From Jiella pacifica (lineage in GTDB: Bacteria; Pseudomonadota; Alphaproteobacteria; Rhizobiales; Rhizobiaceae): 64,000 bases of DNA. Position numbers and translations under genes: made by a program. The notes below the pieces were generated by a model that saw only the letters and a program-made list of their open reading frames with translations, searched no databases and was not told where the DNA came from. This document shows, one piece after another, positions 44,630 through 51,858 of this stretch (position 1 is the first letter of the stretch; the number at the start of each line of letters is the position of its first letter). The DNA lies in the NCBI RefSeq assembly GCF_010500815.1, contig NZ_JAAAMG010000010.1, forward strand, positions 62,001 through 126,000, read 5' to 3'.

Positions 44630-44938
44630 CGGGACCGCCTTACGGTCGCCGGTAGACGTCGCGGCGGTAAAGCAGCTGGCGTCGCGTCGGCAGATCCGTC
44701 GCATCTCATTGCGCTCGATTGGAGCGACGAGCGGCACGCGAGGCATGCCGCCCACAACCCGACAATGTGGCAATTCGAAAGACCGGGCAGCGCCCAGAGC
44801 TTCATCATGCCGGTCCTGTCAGCCGATAGCTGCAACGATTGCCGGTGAAGCGCTCCGTCGTGGTCGGCGTCGCGTCATCGACCACTCGAACCGCGTCCAC
44901 GGCCACCACCTGTGAGAGGTCGGCGACTTCTGCAGCGG
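44630..44938. other. Gap without recognisable gene
   Basis: 309 bases. Frames exist on both strands (for example 44562-44915 plus), but their products are Arg/Ser-rich and resemble nothing; no ribosome-binding sites, no strong hairpins. Possibly decayed sequence. Confidence 0.4.
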
Positions 44939-45289
44939 CTACTCCATCACCGACGCGATATAGGCGATGATGTCGTCGATCTGGCTCTGGTTCGCGGTGA
45001 AGACCGGCATTCCTTCATGTCCGGTATCGATCGTCCCGATGAAGGTCTCTTCGAGCGCGTCGATCGGAAAGCGCTCCGAGAGGGTGCGGAATGGCGGAGC
45101 CTTGAGGTTCGGGCTCGCGCCCGTCGCTCCCACGGCATGGCAGCGGGAGCAATTGGCGACGGCCAACTCGTGCCCCCGGGAAACGGCATCTTGGGCATAG
45201 CCGCCGTCCTGAGCCTGACCCGTTTCGATGGCGCAGACCGTGGCGATGGCCGCAAGTCCAGCGGCAAGACGGACACGAAGATGATGCAT
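44939..45289 (-). CDS. Periplasmic class I cytochrome c, paralogue of the 18.7-kb gene
   Basis: A 116-residue monohaem cytochrome. Signal peptide to about residue 26 (VCAIETGQAQ), CSRCH at residues 47-51, axial Met at 94 in HEGMPVF. The central APPFRTLSERFPIDALEETF matches the other copy nearly residue for residue, and the haem ligands fall at identical positions. Presumably carries electrons in the periplasm. ATG 45289 follows GGAGACGAGG. I find no anaerobox directly upstream, unlike the first copy. Confidence 0.88.
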   Translation of the reverse strand: MHHLRVRLAAGLAAIATVCAIETGQAQDGGYAQDAVSRGHELAVANCSRCHAVGATGASPNLKAPPFRTLSERFPIDALEETFIGTIDTGHEGMPVFTANQSQIDDIIAYIASVME

Positions 45290-45617
45290 GCCGGCCTCGT
45301 CTCCTTCGCTTCGCTTCTTGCGCCGCCCCCTTCGGCAGGGCCATAGCGGCGCAGCTCGTTTCTATGTGCCGAACTGTATTTCCGGGCCGAAGCCGCCCTC
45401 ATATCCGCCCCGGTCTTTTTCCCATGCCCATCGTGAGCAGGGCGATGTCGTCGGCGTCCGTCTTCGGTCGTCTGTCGACGCGGTCCGAAGCTCGTCGAAG
45501 GCGGCCACAAGGGCCTTCACAGGCACGCGGTGGCAGGCCCGAGCAAGACACAGAGCAGGACGACAGCGAAGCGTCGCATGGCGTTCCCGGAAATGGCCTC
45601 GCCTGGTGGAAAGCCGT
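45290..45617. other. Gap holding a possible broken lipoprotein-like frame
   Basis: 328 bases. On the minus strand from 45579 a frame reads MRRFAVVLLCVLLGPATACL then stops. In the next frame the DNA continues open with DRRPKTDADDIALLTMGMG. It could be a small exported protein with a frameshift, or chance. No ribosome-binding site. Confidence 0.3.
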
Positions 45618-46022
45618 TCAGGCGTGGCGGATCGCATTGGCGATATCGCCGATTGGATGGGCGGTCAGGTCCTTCGGCAATTCCCCGACGATCCGGCCTG
45701 CGAGCTGCGGGTGGATGTGGCGCCGGATCTCACCGAGTGTCCGCGGATCGGCGATGAGAAAGACTCGGTCGAGCGAGCCGTCAAGCGCCAGATGGTTCAG
45801 ATGGTCGGCGACCGCCGCGGCAAAATCATCCTCGGCGCTGCGGTCGGAATCGGGGTTCGCGGAGCCTTGCCGGTGATGCGCGCCCGAGCCGGAGTTCTTG
45901 GAGACGATGTGGGGGGTATCGCATGCGACGAGGTCGATATGCGGCTCTGCGCCGCGATTGCGGAAGAGTTTCAGGGCCGCGCCGTCAGCGACTGCGACGA
46001 GGGTGCCATTCGGCAGGATCAT
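45618..46022 (-). CDS. Host-attachment-type protein (Host_attach family)
   Basis: A 134-residue soluble protein. The start TLVAVADGAALKLFRNRG (strand, then helix) and the end HIHPQLAGRIVGELPKDLTAHPIGDIANAI are those of the family named after a protein required for Agrobacterium attachment to host cells. Its real role is unclear; relatives resemble eRF1/Pelota-type domains and often sit in stress or microoxia gene sets. ATG 46022 is fixed by AAGGAG 9 bases upstream. An anaerobox lies 71 bases before the start. Confidence 0.75.
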   Translation of the reverse strand: MILPNGTLVAVADGAALKLFRNRGAEPHIDLVACDTPHIVSKNSGSGAHHRQGSANPDSDRSAEDDFAAAVADHLNHLALDGSLDRVFLIADPRTLGEIRRHIHPQLAGRIVGELPKDLTAHPIGDIANAIRHA

Positions 46023-46092
46023 GGACCGTTGCTCCTTTCGGGGCGCCTTTGCGCCGTCCACCACAGGGCGCCACAGCCGCCGGCGATCCGCA

Positions 46093-46106
46093 TTGCGCCA
46101 GATCAA
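46093..46106 (-). promoter_or_regulatory. FixK/FNR-type box TTGATCTGGCGCAA
   Basis: Minus-strand sequence TTGAT-CTGG-CGCAA, one half perfect and the other with a G for T, a form common among rhizobial FixK sites. Centre to start codon is about 77 bases, leaving a leader of about 36 nt if transcription starts 41.5 bases from the centre. Confidence 0.6.
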
Positions 46107-46250
46107 AGTGGGCACGGAGCGGCGGCGGCGAAATCGCATTTCCGCCCTTGACGTTCGGCATCTCGAAGGGATCCCGGGCCAAAGTATGATCGTGGATTCC
46201 TTGACGCTGCGGCCGCCCCTCCGACTTGTGCTGCCACGGACCTGCGGGCC

Positions 46251-46694
46251 TCAGCCGGCCTCGGTCGATCCTTCGGTCAGCGCCGGCTCCCGCCCAAGCT
46301 CCTGCACGACCGCCGGCTCATCACCGTCGTCCGGCCCCGAAAGGGTCCAGGCCCCGGAAAATTCAGTGGCCAGCAGATCGGTGGTCTGGTCGTTCAGTCG
46401 CGTGATCGCTCGTCCGAGTTCCGAATACTGCCGGAGCGCCGTCGCCAGCCAATCGCGTTGCAGCTTCTCGACGCGGGGATGATCCCAACAAGCCATCAAC
46501 TCCACGAAGGTCTTCTGATCCTGGATCATGCGCTCGGCCATGAATCCCAGGCTTCCTGCTGCGAAGGCCGCGGCGCTCTGACATGACATCGTCGCCAGTC
46601 TCAGGGGAACGTGCCAAGCCTGATAGTCCATGAATATCAATTCTGCGGGCTGGACCGCATCCTCGAAGGAGCCTTGGATCGATGAAGATTGCAT
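46251..46694 (-). CDS. Phasin-like helical protein
   Basis: A 147-residue, mostly helical acidic protein: AVQPAELIFMDYQAWHVPLRLATMSCQSAAAFAAGSLGFMAERMIQDQKTFVELMACWDHPRVEKLQRDWLATALRQYSEL. The phrase about an assigned area followed by L-Q-x-x-[WF]-x-x-x-x-x-x-Y is typical of phasins, which coat polyhydroxyalkanoate granules. It is an atypical, short member, so the call is tentative. ATG 46694 has only a weak GAAAG; the upstream open frame is Arg-rich and unlikely. Sits between two genes with anaeroboxes. Confidence 0.5.
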   Translation of the reverse strand: MQSSSIQGSFEDAVQPAELIFMDYQAWHVPLRLATMSCQSAAAFAAGSLGFMAERMIQDQKTFVELMACWDHPRVEKLQRDWLATALRQYSELGRAITRLNDQTTDLLATEFSGAWTLSGPDDGDEPAVVQELGREPALTEGSTEAG

Positions 46695-46815
46695 GATGAC
46701 GTCTTTCGCCTGGCGGAAACCGATGGGTCGTGCGGGTCGCGTCACCCGCGATCTCCGCATGCGGATCGAAGGACGGAAGGGCAAGCCGGCTGCGACGGCT
46801 TCCCCTCCACGCTGC

Positions 46816-47463
46816 TCAGGGGATGTGAAGGTGGTCGTTCACGGCCTTGACGCCGGGCGCCGACCATGCCGCGCGCTCGACAGCCGTTCGTTCGGCCCAG
46901 TCGTGGACATGCCCTTCGAGCTTCACCGTTCCGTCGACGACGCTCACGGTGATCGCCCTGGCCTCGACCTCGGCATTGCGCTTGAGAGCCTCGTCGATCC
47001 GCTTCTTCACGTCGGCGGAAGTCGCGTGAGGGGCCACCTCGATCATGTTGGTGATGCCGAGGACGCCATCGAGATCGCGCACAGCTTCGGCGGCGGCGTT
47101 GCGCTGATACTGCCACTCGACCGTGCCGGAAATCGTCACCCAGCCGTTCTCGACCTTCACCTGGACCTTGTCGTCCGGGATCATCGTGTTCCAGCCGATG
47201 ACGTTGAGCGAACGCCGTGCGATCTCGTCGTCCGCCGTCCGGTGCGAACCGAGGGGGCGCACCTCGATCTCCTCGGCGATGCCGCGCACGCCCTTGACCC
47301 GGCGAACCACCTCCTCGACCTTGCGCTTCTGCGCGTAGGTCGGCACATGGCCCGTCAGCGTGGCGACGCCGTTCTCGACGGCAACGCCGATATGCGCGGC
47401 CTCGATGCTGGGCTCGAATTCCAGTTCGTCCAAAATATCTTGCCGCAGAGTGATGCCGTTCAT
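46816..47463 (-). CDS. Triple BON-domain protein (OsmY-like, cytosolic)
   Basis: A 215-residue protein made of three BON domains: at about 7-75 (IGVAVENGVATLTGHVPTYAQKRKVEEVV), 80-148 (VQVKVENGWVTISGTVEWQYQRNAAAEAV) and 150-215 (ITVSVVDGTVKLEGHVHDWAERTAVERA). Each has the alpha-beta-beta pattern and the central G-x-V-x-L-x-G. BON proteins bind membranes or polymers and are induced by osmotic and other stress; no signal peptide is present. The ribosome-binding site decides the start: GGAGG touches the first ATG (47472) but is nine bases from the second, so 47463 is used. Confidence 0.85.
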   Translation of the reverse strand: MNGITLRQDILDELEFEPSIEAAHIGVAVENGVATLTGHVPTYAQKRKVEEVVRRVKGVRGIAEEIEVRPLGSHRTADDEIARRSLNVIGWNTMIPDDKVQVKVENGWVTISGTVEWQYQRNAAAEAVRDLDGVLGITNMIEVAPHATSADVKKRIDEALKRNAEVEARAITVSVVDGTVKLEGHVHDWAERTAVERAAWSAPGVKAVNDHLHIP

Positions 47464-47539
47464 GACTTTCATCCTCCAGGACGTGCGGGATCCGTCCCGC
47501 CGACCAGATGATGATGAGAGCTTGCTTGCTTGCCGACTT

Positions 47540-47553
47540 TGACATGAATCAAT
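47540..47553 (-). promoter_or_regulatory. FNR/FixK anaerobox TTGA-N6-TCAA before the BON gene
   Basis: TTGATTCATGTCAA on the minus strand, a perfect TTGA-N6-TCAA. A start 41.5 bases from its centre would be near 47505, giving a leader of about 41 nt that includes the GGAGG site. Confidence 0.7.
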
Positions 47554-47685
47554 CGTCGGATGATTTGCTTCCGATGATCATTTTGGACACATGCAATCCC
47601 GAACACGTCGATGCATCCGTCCGGGTGCATTCTCGGTTTCGATGTGGCTGCTTTGATCGTTCGCTGAAGGCGAGGATGATCCGGT

Positions 47686-48753
47686 TCAGGGCGCGACCTC
47701 GGGTGGACCGCCGGAAGGTCGGGCGGCTTCCTCCCGCAGTCGCCATATCTGCAGAAGCGCAAGCAAGACGGCAACGACGAGCGGGCCGAGCACCAACCCG
47801 GTCGTCCCGAAGACGAGCAGACCGCCGACGACGGCGGTAAAGGTCACCGCGCTGTGGATCATCAGCTGTCGCCCGACCAGGATCGGATAGACGAGATTGT
47901 CGACCAGGCCGACGACCAAGGTCCCCCATATGACCAGGACGATCGCTGCCTGAAAATCGCCGACGAGTGCCAGATAGGCCGCAGCGGGAAACCATATGAC
48001 GAAGGCGCCGAGGAACGGGACGATGCCCAGAAAGCCCATGACGACGCCCCAGAAGATCGGCGCGGGCAGACCGAGCCACCAAAAGCTCAGCCCCCCCAGG
48101 ACCCCCTGCAGCATAGCGACGAAGGCGGTCCCGAGGACAGTGGCGCGAACGGTGGCGATCACGCGTTCGGAAAGAAGCGCGAATTCTTCCTGCGAAAGGG
48201 GAAGCGCCGCCTTCAGCGTCGTTCCTGCCTGCTCCTCGTCACGCAGCAGATAAAACAGGAAATAGAAGGTCAGAAGCAGGTTGATGGAGCCGGTGATCGA
48301 GCCCTGCAGGAGGGCGGCGCTCCAGCGCCCGAGCCAGGCGGCGACAGACTGGAGAAAACTCTGCATGTCGAACTGACGGTCGACCCAGTCCGCCGCCGCT
48401 GCGACGGACGGATGTGCATCGAGGAGCCCGGACCAGGGATCGGCGGCGACCACGGCTTCCAGATTGGTTGCGCTGCGGACGGCCTCCGACAAAAGCGCGC
48501 TGCCGAGCATCAGTCCGGGAAAGACGACCAGGGCTGCGACGAGAGCGACCGTCACGCTGGCCGATACCGCGTCGCTTCCGGTCGCTTGGCGAAGCCTGCG
48601 ATGCAGCGGCCGAATGAGGGATGCCAGGACGAACGACCAGACGATCGCCGGCAGGAACGGCGCCGCCATGAGAAAGCAGAGATAAAGCCCGGCGATCACT
48701 GCCGTGATCAAGATGAGCGACGAGAGCGTCCGCCGGTCCCGCAACGACATCAT
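47686..48753 (-). CDS. AI-2E family membrane transporter
   Basis: A 355-residue protein with about eight helices. The N-terminal pair of adjacent helices (LSSLILITAVIAGLYLCFLMAAPFLPAIVWSFVLASLIRPLHRRL) is typical, as are the middle region LTFYFLFYLLRDEEQAGTTLKAALPLS and the conserved G-x-P block GVVMGFLGIVPFLGAFVIWFPAAAYL. VDNLVYPILVGRQLMIHSAVTF and GTTGLVLGPLVVAVLLALL follow. The family includes TqsA (autoinducer-2 export) and sodium/proton antiporters; the substrate here is not known. Its ATG overlaps the stop of the damaged HAD/P-loop gene (ATGA), so it was once the downstream partner of that gene. Confidence 0.88.
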   Translation of the reverse strand: MMSLRDRRTLSSLILITAVIAGLYLCFLMAAPFLPAIVWSFVLASLIRPLHRRLRQATGSDAVSASVTVALVAALVVFPGLMLGSALLSEAVRSATNLEAVVAADPWSGLLDAHPSVAAAADWVDRQFDMQSFLQSVAAWLGRWSAALLQGSITGSINLLLTFYFLFYLLRDEEQAGTTLKAALPLSQEEFALLSERVIATVRATVLGTAFVAMLQGVLGGLSFWWLGLPAPIFWGVVMGFLGIVPFLGAFVIWFPAAAYLALVGDFQAAIVLVIWGTLVVGLVDNLVYPILVGRQLMIHSAVTFTAVVGGLLVFGTTGLVLGPLVVAVLLALLQIWRLREEAARPSGGPPEVAP

Positions 48754-49486
48754 CGCTGACGCCTCGTCGGCCGGGACTTTGCCGGACCATCGGCATCGAC
48801 CTCACCGCGAACCGGCAGTTTGGAAACCGCCCGTCGAACGACGCCGTCCCGGAGGACGCGGGCGAAGCTGCGGATCGGCCCTGCGTCGCAGAAGGCATGC
48901 TTGCCCGGTTGCAGGCGGTGGACCGAAGCCGGCTCACTCACTTTCACCCAGATCGGCCGTTCCGGCGCACCGATCTGCCAGAAGAGGACTTCGTCCGACC
49001 CCTGCGCCGGCAGTTCCATCGGCATCTGCACTCCCATCGCCTGGGCGACGCAGGCAAAGGCTGCATCCGCATGTTTGCCCATCGCGATGACGAACCTTAT
49101 ACGGCGCAGCGCATCCGCGGCAATCGCATGCGGATAGGCCTTGACGAGGATCACCCCCTCGTTGCCGTGGCGGATCGAAGCTTCGCCTCTCGCCTTCGCC
49201 GGCCAGACCACGTGCGCCTCGTCGATCAAAAGCCGATGTGGCCGCCCCGTCCGACGCCTGGGTCGGGCGACTTCAACCAGCACCGCTTCCGCAAGCAGGC
49301 GTCGCTCGTTGGGAGGGTGCGCCTGCGTGTTGACGACGGGATCGACGGCGTCCTCGCGAAGGAGCTTCAGGGCTTCATCGGCCGGGGGGGGGGACTGCGG
49401 AGCGTGCCGATGAGGACCGCGTGCTCGAGATCGACAGGGTCACCTTCCGGATCGGTGATGCAGAATTCGATGCGCTTCTCTGCCAT
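48750..49486 (-). pseudogene. Remnant of a HAD-hydrolase/HerA-like ATPase hybrid, frameshifted at a C10 tract
   Basis: The minus strand encodes RIEFCITDPEGDPVDLEHAVLIGTLRS (49386-49480) in one frame. After ten C (49384-49393) the match continues in another: ADEALKLLREDAVDPVV, then RRTGRPHRLLIDEAHVVWPAKA and LPAQGSDEVLFWQIGAPERPIWVKV. These correspond to the ATPase half (Walker B DPEGDY, second acidic motif DEAHH) of the COG0561-type HAD plus P-loop hybrid proteins. The HAD domain and Walker A are absent: homology stops at about 49486, where a dgkA remnant on the other strand starts. Eight or eleven C would restore the frame. Confidence 0.75.
49384..49393. repeat. Homopolymer of ten G (plus strand) at a frameshift
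   Basis: The longest homopolymer I noticed in the window. On the coding minus strand it is C10 in the HAD/P-loop remnant, exactly where the reading frame changes. Such tracts slip readily during replication and are also a common sequencing error. Confidence 0.85.
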
Positions 49487-49763
49487 GCGCCAGCACGAAC
49501 TGGTCGGCGGCGGGCTGGTCATCTCGACCGATCGGGCGATCGGCGTCTCGGCTCTTTTCATAGCCGGACAACGCCTGGCCATTGCGATGCTCCTTGCTGC
49601 GGAGGCGCTGAACGCCGCGATCGAGAAGATCGTCGATCGCCTGTCGCCCGAGCGCAGTTCCTTCGCTCGCGATAGCCAGGATCTCTGTTTGGCCGCGATG
49701 CTCTTTCTCATCATCGCGAATGGGATCTTCGTTGCCATCGCCTCGAAGTCAGCCTGGGCGTGA
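49485..49763 (+). pseudogene. dgkA: N-terminally truncated diacylglycerol kinase
   Basis: The plus strand encodes about 92 residues that follow DgkA from the R-Q-E-L position onward. RQHELVGGGLVISTDRAIG leads to LAIAMLLAAEALNAAIEKIVDRLSPERSSFARDSQDLCLAAMLFLIIANG. The E-x-L-N-x-A-I-E-x-x-V-D catalytic helix and the A-x-D-x-x-x-x-A helix are intact. About 30 N-terminal residues, including the surface helix, are missing, and the frame upstream is antisense to the HAD/P-loop remnant. A start at ATG 49485 is possible, but there is no clear ribosome-binding site. Probably inactive. Confidence 0.7.
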
Positions 49764-49891
49764 CCGTCGCAGGTCTCTGTCCGAGCGGCGCGGGTTTGGC
49801 TGTGAGAACCGACGATCCACCGACAGCGACGCGTGCCACCGCCCGATGCGGCGGTCGAACCGGCGCCCGGTCGCGCCGGTGGAGAGGTCTG

Positions 49892-50649
49892 ATGGATATG
49901 AACCTTACAGAACAGCGCGTTCTGGTCACCGGCGGCTCCAAGGGTATCGGCTTCGCCATTGCTGATGTCTTCGCGGCGGACGGCGCTGACGTCATGGCCG
50001 TCGGCCGTGACGAGGCCCGGCTTGCCGCTGCGAAAGCCCATGGAACCGCGATCATCGCCCATGCCTGCGACATCGGCGATGCGGCTGCCCGCAAGGGACT
50101 TATCGAGATCGCCGGCGATATAGACATCCTCGTCAATTGTGCCGGGGCGATCCCCGGCGGCGATCTGTTCGCTCTGCCGATCGAGACCTGGCAGGAGTCC
50201 TGGCAGCTCAAGGTCTTCGGCTATATCGACCTGACGCGGCTGCGCTGGAAGGCATGAAGACGCGCAGCAGCGGCACGGTCGTGAACATCATCGGCGATCT
50301 CGGCCGCTCGCCACGCTTCGACTATGTCTGTGGCTCGACCGCCAATGCCGCGCTCATCGCCTTCACCGAGGCGGTCGGCGCGAAGAGCACCGACTGGAAC
50401 GAGCGGGTCTTCGGGGTGAACCCGTCCGGCACGAAAATCGATCGGGTGGTTCAGGTGGCACGCAAGAGGGCCGAAAGCGCGCTGGGAGACCCGGAGCGCT
50501 GGCCCGAGATCCTGTCGAACCTGCCTTTCGGCCGCCTAGCGGAGCCAGACGAGATCGCCCGCATGGTCGTGATGCTGGCATCTCCGCTGGCAGGCTATTT
50601 GTCAGGCACCGTCGTCGACATCGATGCGGGGCTTCGGCACCGGAAGTGA
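49892..50649 (+). pseudogene. Short-chain dehydrogenase/reductase broken by a 1-base deletion
   Basis: Starts at ATG 49892 behind GGAGAGG and reads an SDR: QRVLVTGGSKGIGFAIADVF (NAD(P) motif) and DIDILVNCAGAIPGG. At about 50239 the frame ends in GYIDLTRLRWKA-stop. One frame over it resumes in register, AALEGMKTRSSGTVVNIIGDLGRS, and runs to the typical end GRLAEPDEIARMVVMLASPLAGYLSGTVVDIDAGL. One lost base in the Arg codon before AAL explains it. The active-site Tyr segment reads YVCGSTANAAL, without the usual Lys, as in one atypical SDR subgroup. Non-functional unless the deletion is an error. Confidence 0.82.
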
Positions 50650-50755
50650 GACTGCTCGCGCCTCGAAGGGTGTTCGATCGCAGACTATACGATCTGGTGT
50701 CGCGAGGGTTCTCGATTCCATTTGAGCCGTCCAGGCGACCCTCGCCCAGCACGGC

Positions 50756-51046
50756 TCACGCTCTCACATAGGCCCAGCCATCTCCCTGCCTGCGGACAAG
50801 ATGAAGGATCGCGGCGGGTACGCGAACGAGCCCCTCGCGGGGCTCGCGCCCCAGCCTCTTCAGCGTGTTCGAGCACAGGACGAGATGCCCATCCGTTTCG
50901 TCGGGCGCATCGAGGGCGGCGGCGACCGCGCCGGCATTGACGACGATCTCGATCGCGGCATCCGGCACCGCGCGGATCAGGTTCCGAGCGTTGGATCGCG
51001 CTCGCTCCAGCGAGTCTGCATCCACGGCGTGGATCAGGACCTTCAT
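50756..51046 (-). CDS. DsrE-family protein
   Basis: A 96-residue cytosolic protein: MKVLIHAVDADSLERARSNARNLIRAVPDAAIEIVVNAGAVAAALDA, then HLVLCSNTLKRLGREPREGLVRVPAAILHLVRRQGDGWAYVRA. The start strand-helix and the Cys in LCSNTL mark the DsrE/DsrF-like superfamily, in which a conserved Cys can carry persulphide sulphur. Its ATG overlaps the stop of the ABC ATPase gene (ATGA), making it the last gene of the importer operon. That suggests a sulphur-containing substrate, which is inference. Confidence 0.82.
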   Translation of the reverse strand: MKVLIHAVDADSLERARSNARNLIRAVPDAAIEIVVNAGAVAAALDAPDETDGHLVLCSNTLKRLGREPREGLVRVPAAILHLVRRQGDGWAYVRA

Positions 51047-51858
51047 ATTCCTTCTCCGTCGATGCCGCCCATCGCCGACGAGATCCGTTCCGCCGCCGCC
51101 TCCTGAGCGGTGTCTTCATGGGCTCGATCGCGACTTCGCCGGCCCATCGGCTCGTCATGCACGACCCGCGCCGGCGACCCGCCCATCACGAGGATGCGGT
51201 CGGAGAGATAGGTCGCTTCGCGAATGTCGTGGGTCACGAACAGGACGGCGAGCTCCCTCTCTGACCAGATACCCAAGAGCTCGTCCTGCAGATGGCGCCG
51301 CGTCAGTGCGTCGACCGCGGAAAACGGCTCGTCCATCAGGACGATCTTCGGCCGCACGGCGAGCGCCCGGGCGATGCCGACGCGCTGGCTCTGACCGCCG
51401 GAGAGGTCCGACGGCCAGCGATCGCGATAGCCCAGCATGTTCACGAGTGACAGGACCTCGTCGACCCGGTCGGACCGTTCGCCTTTCGACAGGCCGAGCC
51501 CCTCGACCCCATAGGCGATGTTGCCGCCCACCGTTCGCCACGGCAGCAGCCGGCTGTCCTGGAACACGACCGAGCGTCGCCGGCTGCCCTCGATCCGTTC
51601 GACGTCCAGATGAAGGCGTCCACCATCGAGCGGCAGCAGGCCGGCAAGACAGCGCAGCACCGTCGACTTGCCGACCCCCGATCCGCCGACGAGCGAGACG
51701 AATTCGCCCGCCCGCAGTGACAGATCGAGGTCGGAAAAGACAGGCGCCGCGCCCTTGCGATAGCGATAGCTCGCGTTCTCGACGCCGAGGACAACGGCGC
51801 GCGTAGCCTCTCCCGTCACGGCTGGCGAGCTCAAGCGGGCCTCCATCGCAGCAGCCAT
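51043..51858 (-). CDS. NitT/TauT-type ABC importer ATPase
   Basis: A 271-residue ATPase of the nitrate/sulfonate/taurine class: Walker A GGSGVGKSTVLRCLAGLL (near residue 60), Q-loop VVFQDSRLLPWRTVGGNIAYG (the LLPW form is typical of SsuB/TauB/NrtD), signature DLSGGQSQRVGIARAL, Walker B IVLMDEPFSAVDAL and FVTHDIREA. It powers import with the permease encoded just upstream; the genes overlap. ATG 51858 has GAGAGGG directly adjacent, so ATG 51846 is also possible. Confidence 0.9.
   Translation of the reverse strand: MAAAMEARLSSPAVTGEATRAVVLGVENASYRYRKGAAPVFSDLDLSLRAGEFVSLVGGSGVGKSTVLRCLAGLLPLDGGRLHLDVERIEGSRRRSVVFQDSRLLPWRTVGGNIAYGVEGLGLSKGERSDRVDEVLSLVNMLGYRDRWPSDLSGGQSQRVGIARALAVRPKIVLMDEPFSAVDALTRRHLQDELLGIWSERELAVLFVTHDIREATYLSDRILVMGGSPARVVHDEPMGRRSRDRAHEDTAQEAAAERISSAMGGIDGEGI

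Noticed and set aside
44562-44915. 117-residue plus-strand frame in a gap
   Set aside because: Ser/Arg-rich, no ribosome-binding site, overlaps the preceding small gene, no recognisable fold.
48897-49484. N-terminal part of the long plus-strand frame that ends in dgkA
   Set aside because: Only the last 92 codons look like DgkA; the earlier part is antisense to the HAD/P-loop remnant and is not a protein.
50650-50755. Right-hand attachment repeat for a tRNA-Ile2 island
   Set aside because: I looked for the last bases of the tRNA around the end of the decayed genes and found no copy.
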